Shown here one piece after another: positions 35,650-44,179 of a DNA stretch of 64,000 nucleotides. Under the pieces are notes generated by a model, which had not been told where the DNA came from, made no database searches, and saw nothing but the letters and a program-made list of their open reading frames with translations. Within the stretch, counting starts at the first letter, position 1. Every line of letters begins with the position of its first letter. This stretch comes from Virgibacillus salexigens. Its GTDB lineage: Bacteria > Bacillota > Bacilli > Bacillales > Amphibacillaceae. The stretch covers positions 124,001 through 188,000 of the forward strand of contig NZ_BNEO01000005.1 of NCBI RefSeq assembly GCF_014905415.1. Reading direction: 5' to 3'. Both the position numbers and the translations under genes were made by a program.

Positions 35650-35978
35650 AAAGAATCACGGATTTAAACCATTTATTGAATGGGGGGACATATAGACCCC
35701 CCTCAAACTTAAAATGAAGAAAAGGAACACACTTGCTTAATAGTTAATTATACAGTAGAAAAACATTACAGAGCTTCTATGGCTGCAGCAGTGGTTGTAA
35801 TGATCCACTCGGGTAAGCGATTTCTTACTCGAGTCAGCTGAGGCCGATCCAGTGAAAAAGCGAAACGATTTTAAACTGCAATCGAATGAAGGGCCCGAAT
35901 CGAATGTAATAGAGATCGGGTTTACGTGCCGGTTTTATTTAGCTATATTACTTTCCCATAGCAGCTTTTTTATATTTG
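35650..35978. other. Gene-free 329-base region with stem-loops
   Basis: Between the convergent GTPase and alarmone hydrolase genes. GGGGGG (35682-35687) can pair with CCCCCC (35697-35702), and ACTCGGGTAAG (35807-35817) with CTTACTCGAGT (35824-35834, one G-T pair). ATCGAATG occurs twice between 35880 and 35910. No ORF is credible. It looks more GC-structured than neighbouring intergenic DNA and might be a decayed element or an untranslated RNA. Confidence 0.4.
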
Positions 35979-36521
35979 TTATGAAACAAAGATTCGATGA
36001 ACGAGTTCTTCATACGTCTTAAAATAATCTGGTATGTCTTCTTGATTGATCCCGTTATACATTACTTTAGCAATCGCTTGGTTATACCATTTCTGTTGAT
36101 CATATGGAGCATTAAAATGATCCCATACTGCATCACCTTGATTAGCTAAGTCAGCCTCTAGACTTAATAAATTATCAAGTTTATCGGCTATTATTAACTG
36201 TTTGATTTCTTTACCACCTACTCTGACAGTATCAATGGTATGTTGTTTTCGTTCTTTCCAACGTAAGGATTTATCCTCTGTGTGAGCTGCAACCAAATAA
36301 GCTACATGACTGCCAAAGTGTTCTTTAATGTCTTCAATTGTATAAGGCGTATCCTCAACGACATCATGTAGATAGCCTGCACAAATTAATTCTTCACCGA
36401 AACCAGCCGCTTCAAGTCTTTCAGCTACACGAACTGGGTGTGTAATATATGGGGCATTCGAACTTTTTCTCCGTTGCCCATGATGTGCACTTGTTGCAAA
36501 GTGTTTGGCTCTTTGTTTCAT
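35979..36521 (-). CDS. Small alarmone hydrolase-type HD protein (SpoT/Mesh1-like)
   Basis: A 180-residue HD-domain protein with YITHPVRVAERL, then HDVVEDTPYT and IIADKLDNLLSLE, the metal-binding and ppGpp-hydrolase motifs of RelA/SpoT and stand-alone Mesh1-type enzymes. No synthetase, TGS or ACT domain is present. The likely activity is removal of the 3'-diphosphate of ppGpp, not shown here. AGGAGGGG lies five bases before the ATG. It follows a TetR regulator gene by two bases, so the two are cotranscribed. Confidence 0.82.
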   Translation of the reverse strand: MKQRAKHFATSAHHGQRRKSSNAPYITHPVRVAERLEAAGFGEELICAGYLHDVVEDTPYTIEDIKEHFGSHVAYLVAAHTEDKSLRWKERKQHTIDTVRVGGKEIKQLIIADKLDNLLSLEADLANQGDAVWDHFNAPYDQQKWYNQAIAKVMYNGINQEDIPDYFKTYEELVHRIFVS

Positions 36522-36523
36522 CT

Positions 36524-37123
36524 CTACCCCTCCTGTTTACATAATGTTTGTAGATGATGCTGGATAACAGCATGCATGGTATCCACAGATAAACTGTCTG
36601 GTTGGAGTATATGATGGATCGCAAGTCCATCAATGAGTGCATATAACCGTTCAATCTCGACTTCCGCCGCAAAATCATTTGCTACGAATTGTAAGGATAT
36701 AAGGCTATGGATAACCGTAGAAACAACTTGCCTTAAATCATGATATACTTGTCGATTTAAATTCATTAAATCTGGATCGACAAGGCTTCTTGCTGTGAAG
36801 CTGAGCCATACCTCCATTTCTATTTTTCTATTGTTATCGAAAGGCAAAAATTCGAAAAGTATTTCCTGCATGACTTGAAGTGGTGGCCCTGTGTAATGTT
36901 TATTGGCCATCCGTTCGCTTACTCGTTCAGAAATGAGCTGCATCGAATAGCGTAATAATTCAGGTTGTGTCGTAAAATAATGCCTTAAAGAGCCGACGGA
37001 TAGTTGAGCAGCTTCAGCCACATTCCGAACAGTCGCTCGTTCTATCCCAGCTTCGGCAATTACTTTCCATGTTGCTTCAGCTATAATGATTTTTCTTTTT
37101 TCATGATCTACTTTTTTTGGCAT
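36524..37123 (-). CDS. TetR-family regulator (PksA-like)
   Basis: A 199-residue repressor. The N-terminal helix-turn-helix is TVRNVAEAAQLSVGSLRHYFTTQPEL (residues 31-56), and the C-terminal domain resembles the BetI/PksA type. It is divergent from a YmcC-like membrane protein gene, the same pairing as pksA and ymcC in B. subtilis, and two inverted 9-base sites lie in the shared promoter region. The ligand is unknown. It is cotranscribed with the alarmone hydrolase gene downstream. Confidence 0.85.
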   Translation of the reverse strand: MPKKVDHEKRKIIIAEATWKVIAEAGIERATVRNVAEAAQLSVGSLRHYFTTQPELLRYSMQLISERVSERMANKHYTGPPLQVMQEILFEFLPFDNNRKIEMEVWLSFTARSLVDPDLMNLNRQVYHDLRQVVSTVIHSLISLQFVANDFAAEVEIERLYALIDGLAIHHILQPDSLSVDTMHAVIQHHLQTLCKQEG

Positions 37124-37137
37124 GTTTTTATTATAGC

Positions 37138-37190
37138 ACAGTTGTATTATTTAAATAAGTCGCATATAATTTAATTAGTACAACTGTACT
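37138..37190. promoter_or_regulatory. Candidate TetR operators and promoter of the YmcC-like gene
   Basis: ACAGTTGTA (37138-37146) and its exact complement TACAACTGT (37179-37187) lie in opposite orientation; the second sits in a palindrome AGTACA-AC-TGTACT (37177-37190). They flank a promoter TTGTAT (37142-37147), 17 bases, TATAAT (37165-37170) for the plus-strand gene. Binding would block this promoter and probably the divergent one. Confidence 0.65.
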
Positions 37191-37208
37191 AAAAAAGGGG
37201 TGGAGATA

Positions 37209-37754
37209 ATGATTGGTTGGTTGATCATAGCTTGTGAAATAGGCTTTTGGATATTTGTTGCAGCTGGATTGGTAACAAGGTATATCTTAAAAAGGCAACG
37301 GCTGAGTACGATTTTGCTTATTCTTACACCGGTTGTCGATTGCATTTTGTTAATAGCAACCGTCATCGATTTAAAAAACGGTGCAGTGGCTTCGACTGTC
37401 CATGGTATTGCTGCAATTTATATTGGTGTGAGTGTTGCATATGGCCATACTATGATTAAGTGGGCAGATCAGCAATTTGCTTTCCATTTTGCAAATGGAG
37501 AGAGGCCTGCCAAAAAGAAAAAATATGGCAAAGAGCTTGCTAAACGTGAAAGAGTTGGCTGGTATCGTCACTTAGCAGCTTGGTGTATCGGAAGCTTATG
37601 TCTAGGAGGAATTATCTTATACATCAATGATACAGCACAAACTTTTGTACTTCTTGGAACACTTCGTTTATGGTCGTTGATTTTATTAATTGATTTTATC
37701 ATTAGCTTTAGTTATACCGTGTTTCCTAAAAAAGAAAAAAATTCGTATACTTAG
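37209..37754 (+). CDS. YmcC-like integral membrane protein
   Basis: A 181-residue protein with about five to six membrane helices and a basic cytoplasmic loop (KKKKYGKELAKRERVGWYRH, around residues 99-118). It resembles the uncharacterised B. subtilis protein YmcC and, as there, is divergent from a PksA-like TetR regulator. I chose the ATG at 37209, eight bases after GGGG; a GTG three codons earlier is possible. No function is known; the regulator pairing suggests a response to a small molecule. Confidence 0.65.
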   Translation: MIGWLIIACEIGFWIFVAAGLVTRYILKRQRLSTILLILTPVVDCILLIATVIDLKNGAVASTVHGIAAIYIGVSVAYGHTMIKWADQQFAFHFANGERPAKKKKYGKELAKRERVGWYRHLAAWCIGSLCLGGIILYINDTAQTFVLLGTLRLWSLILLIDFIISFSYTVFPKKEKNSYT

Positions 37755-37882
37755 CGTATGCTGGCTTAGAACTAGGCAAAAGAATATGGAAGCAAACTTC
37801 TTCATTTCTAATCGAAACATACGATTTCATAGACAAGTTATGTTATGATAAGATCCGAGGTCAAATATTGGAGGTCTATAGC

Positions 37883-38938
37883 ATGGAAGAGGGAATCAAC
37901 CGCAGGAAAACCGAACACATCAGGCTCTGCTTAACCGAAAATGTGGAAGGTGTTAACAAAGCAACAGGGCTAGAGGGTATTTCATTTATACATAATGCAC
38001 TTCCAGAAATTAATTTTGATACCATCAAAACCGATACAAGTTTTTTAAATAAATCGTTAAAGGCTCCTTTCTTGGTTAGTTCGATGACAGGTGGATCAGA
38101 ATTAGCAGCTGAAATCAATCAAAACCTAGCAATAGCAGCAGAAGCAAAAGGTTGGGCTGTTGCACTAGGTTCTACAAGAGCGTTGTTAGAAAGTGATTCG
38201 CATAAAGCTTCTTTTTTGATTCGCAAACAGGCTCCGACAGCGCCATTAATTGCTAATCTAGGGGCAGTTCAATTAAATTATGGTTATGGAGTAGAAGAAG
38301 CTCAGCGGATTGTTGATCTAACGGAGGCTGATTCGCTTGTTTTACATTTGAATAGTTTACAGGAAGCCGTGCAAGATGAAGGCGACTTAAATTTCGAAAA
38401 ATTGTTACCAAAGATTGAAGAAATTTGTAATAAATTAACAGTACCAGTTGGTGCGAAAGAAGTTGGTTTTGGGATTGATGGCACTGTGGCAGAAAAACTA
38501 TATGGCGCAGGTATTTCCTATATTGACGTATCTGGAGCAGGCGGTACATCCTGGAGCCAAGTGGAAAAACTTAGATCTCAGGATCCTTTAAAAAAAGCTG
38601 CAGCTGAAGCGTTTAATAATTGGGGAATACCTACGAAGGATTGTATTGTTTCTGTTAAGAGTAAGCTTCCAAGTATTCCACTAGTGGCAAGCGGAGGGAT
38701 GAAAACAGGAGTTGATGCTGCCAAAGCAATAACAATTGGTGCTGATGTGATCGGTTTTGCTCGTCAGTTATTACAGGCAGCAACTGAATCAGCTGAAGCA
38801 GTTGTTACGACCATGGATCAAATCGAATTAGAGTTGAAAATGGTTATGTTTGGAATTGGCGTAACCACACTTGAAGATTTAAAAAATACGAAACGTGTGA
38901 ATATAATGGGAACATCATTATTAGAAGAAAACAGCTAA
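37883..38938 (+). CDS. fni: Type 2 isopentenyl-diphosphate isomerase (FMN-dependent)
   Basis: Interconverts isopentenyl and dimethylallyl diphosphate using reduced FMN. The 351-residue TIM-barrel protein has RRKTEHIRLCL at the N-terminus, FLVSSMTGGSE, LGSTRALLES, VGAKEVGFGID and ASGGMKTGVDAAKAI, the conserved substrate and flavin motifs. I chose the ATG at 37883, eight bases behind GGAGG. It is a single gene whose stop codon lies within the terminator stem. Confidence 0.95.
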   Translation: MEEGINRRKTEHIRLCLTENVEGVNKATGLEGISFIHNALPEINFDTIKTDTSFLNKSLKAPFLVSSMTGGSELAAEINQNLAIAAEAKGWAVALGSTRALLESDSHKASFLIRKQAPTAPLIANLGAVQLNYGYGVEEAQRIVDLTEADSLVLHLNSLQEAVQDEGDLNFEKLLPKIEEICNKLTVPVGAKEVGFGIDGTVAEKLYGAGISYIDVSGAGGTSWSQVEKLRSQDPLKKAAAEAFNNWGIPTKDCIVSVKSKLPSIPLVASGGMKTGVDAAKAITIGADVIGFARQLLQAATESAEAVVTTMDQIELELKMVMFGIGVTTLEDLKNTKRVNIMGTSLLEENS

Positions 38939-38965
38939 TGCTTATATAAGCATTAGCTGTTTTTT
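38930..38965 (+). terminator. Terminator overlapping the fni stop codon
   Basis: AACAGCTAATGCTTAT (38930-38945) is followed directly by its complement (38946-38961) and six T in all. The fni stop is inside the left arm. Confidence 0.88.
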
Positions 38966-38968
38966 CAA

Positions 38969-38983
38969 AAGATAAGAAAGTGT
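38969..38983 (+). repeat. 15-base repeat, copy 2
   Basis: AAGATAAGAAAGTGT, identical to 34331-34345, again directly after a terminator. The following sequence diverges. Confidence 0.5.
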
Positions 38984-39063
38984 TCAGTTACTCCCGCTGA
39001 TATGCCCGTTAGCATATAATAAAAATGCCTCTTTCCTGCTTGGATGAATAACGTATATCATGT

Positions 39064-39089
39064 GTTTTTAATGATATCGAAAAGGGTAG
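39064..39089 (+). promoter_or_regulatory. Candidate sigma-B promoter of the ydaT-like gene
   Basis: GTTTTT (39064-39069) and GGGTAG (39084-39089) are 14 bases apart, fitting the general-stress pattern GTTTAA-N14-GGGWAW. It lies 37 bases upstream of the ATG at 39127. Confidence 0.65.
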
Positions 39090-39126
39090 TCTATAACTAA
39101 GAATTTTCGTCGGGAGGTTTTTTTCT

Positions 39127-39585
39127 ATGCCATGGACACGAACGGATTATCCATCCTCTATGAAAAACTTAGAAGCTATTACGAAGAAAAAAGCGATTGA
39201 TATTGCAAATTCGATGCTTGATGAAGGGTATGAGGAGAGTAGAGCTATACCGATTGCAATTGAACAAGCCAAACAATGGCGCAAACAAGCTTCAACTGAA
39301 GAAATAAATCAGTATAAAAATAACGGCAAGCCAACGAAACGTTCAAGCGAAGGAAAGCAATATGAAAATAATCCAGAGCGATTAGAGGAAGGCGAGCATG
39401 TCGTTGCTCATGAAGGCGGCTGGGCTGTACGATCAAGTAATGGGAAGAAGCCAAGTAATGTTTTTCAAGATAAGCATGGGGCTATCCAACGTGCTCGAAA
39501 AATAGCAAAAAATAAAGGAACGTATTTGATTGTACACCGACAGGATGGTTCTATTGAAGAAAAGAAGAAGTATGCTTCAACATAA
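39127..39585 (+). CDS. DUF2188 general-stress protein (YdaT-like)
   Basis: A 152-residue hydrophilic, Lys/Glu-rich protein with an N-terminal PWTRTDYPSSMKNL segment and KKKAIDIANSMLDEGYEESRAIPIA, and a C-terminal DUF2188 domain (VVAHEGGWAVRSSNGKKPSNVF, about residues 92-113). It matches the layout of B. subtilis YdaT, a sigma-B dependent stress protein of unknown function, and a sigma-B-like promoter lies upstream. GGGAGG precedes the ATG. Confidence 0.75.
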   Translation: MPWTRTDYPSSMKNLEAITKKKAIDIANSMLDEGYEESRAIPIAIEQAKQWRKQASTEEINQYKNNGKPTKRSSEGKQYENNPERLEEGEHVVAHEGGWAVRSSNGKKPSNVFQDKHGAIQRARKIAKNKGTYLIVHRQDGSIEEKKKYAST

Positions 39586-39600
39586 CTATTCATGTATAAA

Positions 39601-39627
39601 TAACTGCTCTTAGAGTGGTTATTTTTT
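39601..39627 (+). terminator. Terminator after the ydaT-like gene
   Basis: TAACTGCTC (39601-39609) pairs with GAGTGGTTA (39613-39621), with two G-T pairs, followed by a run of seven T. Confidence 0.6.
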
Positions 39628-39677
39628 TGCTCCCTGATAAATACTAGAGGTAATACGATACAAAGGAGCTAGTTATT

Positions 39678-40547
39678 ATGGATAACGAATTTCATCAATC
39701 CGAACATCATAAATTTATTCCAATGACATCGATCACGAGTGGTGGGGGAATTCAAGTTAAAACCGATATATATTACTACACGGATCAAATCGTCAATATT
39801 GGGTTTATTGGCAATCCAGAGACAGGTGACTGGGTGTTAATTGACGCTGGTTTACCAAATGCTGCTCCGGAGATAAAGTCAGTGGTTGTGGATCGTTTCG
39901 GAAGAGGGAGTCAGCCGAATGCAATCTTATTGACACATGGGCATTTTGATCATGTTGGAGGGATAGCTGATTTATTAGAGGAATGGGATGTTCCTGTATA
40001 TGCTCATCCACTAGAAATCCCTTATTTGACGGGTGAGAAGAGTTATCCAGATCCTGACCCCTCCGTAGAAGGAGGGGTATTAGCTAAAATATCCTCTATG
40101 TATCCAGTAGAACCGATTGATTTAGGAGAAGCAATTCAATCTTTACCGGAAGATAATTCCGTTCCGGGGTTAGCTGATTGGAAATGGATTCACACACCAG
40201 GACATACGCCAGGGCATGTTTCGTTTTACCGTGAACGTGACGGATTTTTATTCTCAGGTGACGCGGTGGTTACGGTTCGACAAGATTCATTGCCACGTGT
40301 TTTTATGCAAACACAAGAGGTATGTGGTCCACCAAGATATCTTACAACCGATTGGAAAGCTGCACGAGCGTCGGTTGAAAAGCTGGCTGAGCTTAATCCA
40401 TCAACTTTGGTATCTGGACACGGTGCAGTTATGAAAGACGAGAAACTATCCAAAGGATTTCAAAGGTTAGTATCTTCTTTTGATGAATTAGCTATGCCTA
40501 ACCATGGAAAATATGTCGATCAAGATGACTCTCCCAATTATCATTAA
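39678..40547 (+). CDS. Metallo-beta-lactamase-fold hydrolase
   Basis: A 289-residue protein with the metal motif THGHFDHVGG (about residues 89-98), HTPGHTPGHVSFY and a later FSGDAVV and SGHG, the ordered His/Asp ligands of the MBL fold. The family includes glyoxalase II and lactonases; this member cannot be narrowed. It has AAAGGAG before the ATG, and a DsbA-like gene follows 72 bases later. Confidence 0.82.
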   Translation: MDNEFHQSEHHKFIPMTSITSGGGIQVKTDIYYYTDQIVNIGFIGNPETGDWVLIDAGLPNAAPEIKSVVVDRFGRGSQPNAILLTHGHFDHVGGIADLLEEWDVPVYAHPLEIPYLTGEKSYPDPDPSVEGGVLAKISSMYPVEPIDLGEAIQSLPEDNSVPGLADWKWIHTPGHTPGHVSFYRERDGFLFSGDAVVTVRQDSLPRVFMQTQEVCGPPRYLTTDWKAARASVEKLAELNPSTLVSGHGAVMKDEKLSKGFQRLVSSFDELAMPNHGKYVDQDDSPNYH

Positions 40548-40619
40548 TCGGGACCAAGCAGGATTCTTCATTAGGAAAGTTCAGCTATGCTACAATAATA
40601 GGAGAAATGAGGTGCAGCT

Positions 40620-41336
40620 ATGAAAATTGAAATTTGGTCTGATTTTGTGTGCCCTTTTTGCTATATTGGAAAAAGAAAGCTAGAGAACGCTTTAGAAACT
40701 TTCTCTCATCGAAACGAAGTAACATTAGAATTCAAAAGTTATGAGTTGGATCCAGAATCAGAGGCGATGCCAAATGAAACCATACATGAACACTTATCAA
40801 ATAAGAAAGGTATGTCATTGGATCAGGCAAAGCAAATGAACAAAAATGTAGGAAAGCAAGCGGAGCAAGTTGGTCTAACCTACCGTTTTGATACAATGCA
40901 GCATACAAATACGTTTGATGCACATCGATTAGCTAAATATGCTGAAAAGCAAGGAAAAGGGAGGGATATGGCAGAACGGTTAATGCATGCGTATTTTACG
41001 GAATCCAAATTAATAAGCGATTATCCTACACTAGCCGAATTAGCAGCTGATGTTGATTTAAATAAACAAGATGTTCTAGGAATGCTGGAATCTAATGAAT
41101 ATACAAAACATGTAAGAGAAGATGAATCACAAGCACGAGAAATTGGAGTTCAAGGAGTTCCTTTCTTTGTCTTTAATGAAAAATATGCACTATCTGGTGC
41201 ACAGCCTCAAGAAGTGTTTGAAGAAGTACTAAATCAGATATGGGAAGAAGAACAAAAAGAAAGTAAACTCAAATCCCTAAATCCTACTTCTGCTAAAACA
41301 ACTTATTGTACAGATGAAGGCTGTGAGAGTGAATAG
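40620..41336 (+). CDS. DsbA-like oxidoreductase (FrnE family)
   Basis: A 238-residue thioredoxin-fold protein with an inserted helical domain. The redox motif CPFC lies at the start (WSDFVCPFCYIGKRKLENAL, Cys11 and Cys14), and the cis-Pro loop is GVQGVPFFVFNEKYALSGAQ. There is no signal peptide, so it acts in the cytoplasm, as FrnE proteins do. A further Cys pair is present in the C-terminal tail (residues 231 and 235). Function is probably in thiol redox balance. Confidence 0.85.
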   Translation: MKIEIWSDFVCPFCYIGKRKLENALETFSHRNEVTLEFKSYELDPESEAMPNETIHEHLSNKKGMSLDQAKQMNKNVGKQAEQVGLTYRFDTMQHTNTFDAHRLAKYAEKQGKGRDMAERLMHAYFTESKLISDYPTLAELAADVDLNKQDVLGMLESNEYTKHVREDESQAREIGVQGVPFFVFNEKYALSGAQPQEVFEEVLNQIWEEEQKESKLKSLNPTSAKTTYCTDEGCESE

Positions 41337-41348
41337 GGAAACTATGCC

Positions 41349-41385
41349 GCTTATTAGAGTTTTTTCTCTGATAAGCAATTTTTTT
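41349..41385 (+). terminator. Terminator after the FrnE-like gene
   Basis: GCTTATTAGAG (41349-41359) pairs with CTCTGATAAGC (41366-41376), followed by AATTTTTTT. Confidence 0.78.
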
Positions 41386-41704
41386 GCAGAAAATTGCATT
41401 TAGACAAGTGTTGTTGATTATAATTCATGAAGTAGCTAGGGTAAAATAATCTCAGCTAAACACTTGAAAACCTATCATTAAAAGGCGCTCCTGCTAGTGT
41501 CGATAATTAAGTAGGTACATAAAAGCCTGTCGAATGTGGCATAATTGAGAAAAAGGCCCGAGTATTGTTGATAAACTGTAAATGGGGCTTTATCCCTTGC
41601 TACAGTTGTTTTTTCACTGAAAAAAGCACATTTGGCACTTGAAAAGGTTATACGAAGTATGTTTGAATGAAAGGACATTCACGAAGAAAAGAGGGATTGT
41701 ACGA
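41386..41704. other. Gene-free region before the SurA_N lipoprotein gene
   Basis: About 320 bases without a credible gene. The minus-strand open frame 41478-41678 has no ribosome site. The segment about 41480-41640 has an untypical texture, with short GC-containing inverted pieces such as AAAGGCCC near 41554 and GGGGCTTT near 41583. It may be a dispersed intergenic repeat, but only one copy is present here. I see no clear promoter for the following gene. Confidence 0.35.
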
Positions 41705-42442
41705 ATGAAGAAATTGATTTTGTTAGGTTTCACTTTAACTTTAGCAATTGTATTAGCAGCTTGTGGTGACGACAACGCTGAAGGAGATAATAGTAACGAA
41801 CAAGCTACAGAGCAAGAGCAAGGGAGTTCGTCTGAAGAAGGTCAGCAGCAACAACAGCAAAAAGTAGAAGTAACAGATGAGGAGAAAGTAGCTGCCGATA
41901 AAGCAGTAGCTTCTGTAAATGGGGAAGAAATTAAAGGTGACCGTTATAACCCAACATACTCTCAACTAAAGATTACAATGGGACAATATGGCCAAGATGT
42001 TAGTGATCAAGAAAAGTTGAAAGAACAAGCAATTACAGTTCTTGTTGAGCAACATTTAATTCGTGAAGATGCTAAGAGTAAAGGGATTGAAGTATCAGAT
42101 AAAGAGGTTCAATCTGAATTCGATACACTCAAAGAACAAAATGGCGATCAATTAACTGCAGCGATGGAACAATTCCAATTAAATGAAGAACAATTCAAAA
42201 CGATGTTAAAAGATGATTTAATTACAACGAAATATATTGACTCACAGTTGGATATTAAAGTAACGGATAAGGAAATAGAAGAGTACTACAATCAGATCAA
42301 AGAACAAAATCAAGAGATTGGTGAGTTGAAAGATTTAGAGGAACAAATAAAAGCTCAAGTTGAACAGCAAAAAACAAATGAACAGCTTCAAGCAAAAGTG
42401 GATGAATTGAAAAAAGATGCTGAAGTAGAAACCTTAATATAG
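41705..42442 (+). CDS. SurA_N/PrsA-like lipoprotein without PPIase domain
   Basis: A 245-residue lipoprotein with a signal peptide and lipobox LAAC (Cys20), a Gln/Glu/Ser-rich linker to about residue 55, and a helical SurA N-terminal chaperone domain (VASVNGEEIKGD, then repeated charged helices). No parvulin rotamase domain follows, unlike PrsA. I chose the ATG at 41705 behind AGAGGGA because it gives a proper signal peptide. Likely an extracytoplasmic folding factor on the membrane surface. Confidence 0.82.
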   Translation: MKKLILLGFTLTLAIVLAACGDDNAEGDNSNEQATEQEQGSSSEEGQQQQQQKVEVTDEEKVAADKAVASVNGEEIKGDRYNPTYSQLKITMGQYGQDVSDQEKLKEQAITVLVEQHLIREDAKSKGIEVSDKEVQSEFDTLKEQNGDQLTAAMEQFQLNEEQFKTMLKDDLITTKYIDSQLDIKVTDKEIEEYYNQIKEQNQEIGELKDLEEQIKAQVEQQKTNEQLQAKVDELKKDAEVETLI

Positions 42443-42450
42443 ACAATAAA

Positions 42451-42488
42451 ATGGATCTCCCTTCTACAAGGGAAGATCCATTATTTTT
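42451..42488. terminator. Bidirectional terminator between lipoprotein gene and hisC
   Basis: ATGGATCTCCCTT (42451-42463) pairs with 42468-42481 (one bulge) and is followed by TATTTTTT; the minus strand has ATTTTATT. It overlaps the hisC stop codon. Confidence 0.85.
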
Positions 42489-43545
42489 TGCTGAATATAT
42501 CATCAATAATACCCAGGAACTGTTCCATGGATTCTTTTGTCCCTATCGTAATTCGCAAGTAATTCGATATCCGCAGTTTATTAAAATGACGCACTAAAAT
42601 GCCGTTTTCTTTTAACCCTTTATAAAGCGATTCAGCATGAAACATTGGGTGATGGACAAAGAGAAAATTCGTTTCGGAAGGCAGTACCTTAAAGCCACGT
42701 TTTTTTAACTCCGATAAGAGCCAGTTCCTCGTATTCATTATTTTTCTCGTTGTTTCTTGATAATATTTATTATCTTCTATTGCAGCCTCTGCACCGGCGA
42801 TAGCTAGACGGTCAACAGTATAAGAATTAAAGGAATCCTTTATTCGGGTGAGCCCTTCAATTAGTTCTTTATCTCCAATAGCGTACCCGATTCTTAATCC
42901 AGCTAGCGAGCGCGATTTAGACATCGTTTTTACAACGAGGAGATTCTTGTATTGCTTAATAAGTTCAACCGCACTATCAGAAGCGAAATCACTATAAGCT
43001 TCGTCAATGATAACGACATTATCATTATTATTCTCGATAATGGCTTGAATTCGGTCCAATGCAGTATGAATACTTGTTGGTGCATTTGGGTTCGGTAGAA
43101 TAACGCCTCCCTGAGATCCAAAAAACAGCGTTTCATCCAAGGTGAAATCCTGTTTTAATGGCATTTCTCTATAGGGAATTTGAAAGAGGTTGGCGTATAC
43201 TGGGTAAAAGCTATAAGAAATATCAGGAAATAAAATCTGTTGATGTTCTTCAAAAAATGCCATAAAGGAAAAAGCTAATACTTCATCTGAGCCATTTCCG
43301 ATGAAAACATTTTCTTTATCTACTTGGTAGTGATAAGCTATTTTTTCTCTTACATTATCCAATGTAGGAGAAGGGTAGCGATTCATTTGGTTTTCCACTT
43401 CTTGTTTAATTGCTCCCACTACAAGAGGGGAGGGAGGATACGGGTTTTCATTTGTATTTAGTTTAATAATATTTGGATCATTTAATTGCTCACCAGGTAC
43501 ATAAGGTGTACATCGTTTCGCTGCTTCACTCCAAAATTTAGTCAT
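42481..43545 (-). CDS. hisC: Histidinol-phosphate aminotransferase
   Basis: Transfers the amino group of glutamate to imidazole acetol phosphate. The 354-residue PLP enzyme has [12 protein letters not shown] at the N-terminus, GNGSDEVL, the aspartate region [10 protein letters not shown], and the PLP lysine in [16 protein letters not shown]. It is the last gene of the his operon and overlaps hisIE by eight bases. In B. subtilis hisC lies with trp and aro genes; here it is in the his operon. Confidence 0.95.
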   Translation of the reverse strand: MTKFWSEAAKRCTPYVPGEQLNDPNIIKLNTNENPYPPSPLVVGAIKQEVENQMNRYPSPTLDNVREKIAYHYQVDKENVFIGNGSDEVLAFSFMAFFEEHQQILFPDISYSFYPVYANLFQIPYREMPLKQDFTLDETLFFGSQGGVILPNPNAPTSIHTALDRIQAIIENNNDNVVIIDEAYSDFASDSAVELIKQYKNLLVVKTMSKSRSLAGLRIGYAIGDKELIEGLTRIKDSFNSYTVDRLAIAGAEAAIEDNKYYQETTRKIMNTRNWLLSELKKRGFKVLPSETNFLFVHHPMFHAESLYKGLKENGILVRHFNKLRISNYLRITIGTKESMEQFLGIIDDIFSKK

Positions 43546-44179
43546 TTTGTTCAGCCTTTTTTTGAATATGTCTTTCGCTTAACTCATCATAAATATCCGT
43601 GACAGCTACTCCCAATACTTCCATGAGTACAAGCGTATGATAGGTTAAATCAGCAACTTCCCAAGTGACTTCTTCTTTATCGGTGTTTTTAGCACCAATA
43701 ATGACTTCACTCGCTTCCTCTCCAACCTTTTTTAAAATTTTATCCACCCCCATATCAAAGAGATAGGTTGTATACGAACCTTCTACGGGATTATTTCTTC
43801 GTTCAGATATCCGATTTGTCAACTGCTGAATTACTTCAAAATTTGCTGGTTTATTCTGGTATAGCATGTCATGAAAACATGTAACATCACCTGTATGGCA
43901 TGCAGGTCCGAACGGATTAACTTTTAGTAACAAGGCATCTTGATCACAATCTAAGGAGATTTCTTGAACAACTTGTTTGTTTCCTGAAGTCGCTCCTTTA
44001 TTCCATAGTGCTTGACGCTTTCTGCTGAAAAACCATGTTTCCTTTGTCTCTATTGTTTTTTCAAAGGCTTCTTTATTCATATAGGCTAGGGTTAATACTT
44101 GTCCTGTGTTTGCATCTTGTACAATAGCTGGAAGCAAACCATTCTCATCAAATGTGATATTATTAAAATCTATTTCCAT
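43538..44179 (-). CDS. hisIE: Bifunctional phosphoribosyl-AMP cyclohydrolase / phosphoribosyl-ATP pyrophosphatase
   Basis: Carries out the second and third histidine steps. The 213-residue fusion has an N-terminal HisI domain with [21 protein letters not shown], the zinc-site [10 protein letters not shown] and [12 protein letters not shown], then a HisE domain from about residue 118 with [13 protein letters not shown] and [13 protein letters not shown]. It overlaps both hisF (10 bases) and hisC (8 bases). Confidence 0.95.
   Translation of the reverse strand: MEIDFNNITFDENGLLPAIVQDANTGQVLTLAYMNKEAFEKTIETKETWFFSRKRQALWNKGATSGNKQVVQEISLDCDQDALLLKVNPFGPACHTGDVTCFHDMLYQNKPANFEVIQQLTNRISERRNNPVEGSYTTYLFDMGVDKILKKVGEEASEVIIGAKNTDKEEVTWEVADLTYHTLVLMEVLGVAVTDIYDELSERHIQKKAEQND

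Noticed and set aside
41360-41376. FrnE-like terminator region as a possible riboswitch
   Set aside because: A simple stem followed by T residues explains the sequence; no additional conserved structure is seen.
41478-41678. 66-codon minus-strand open frame
   Set aside because: No ribosome site or promoter and no recognised family; treated as part of a possible intergenic repeat.
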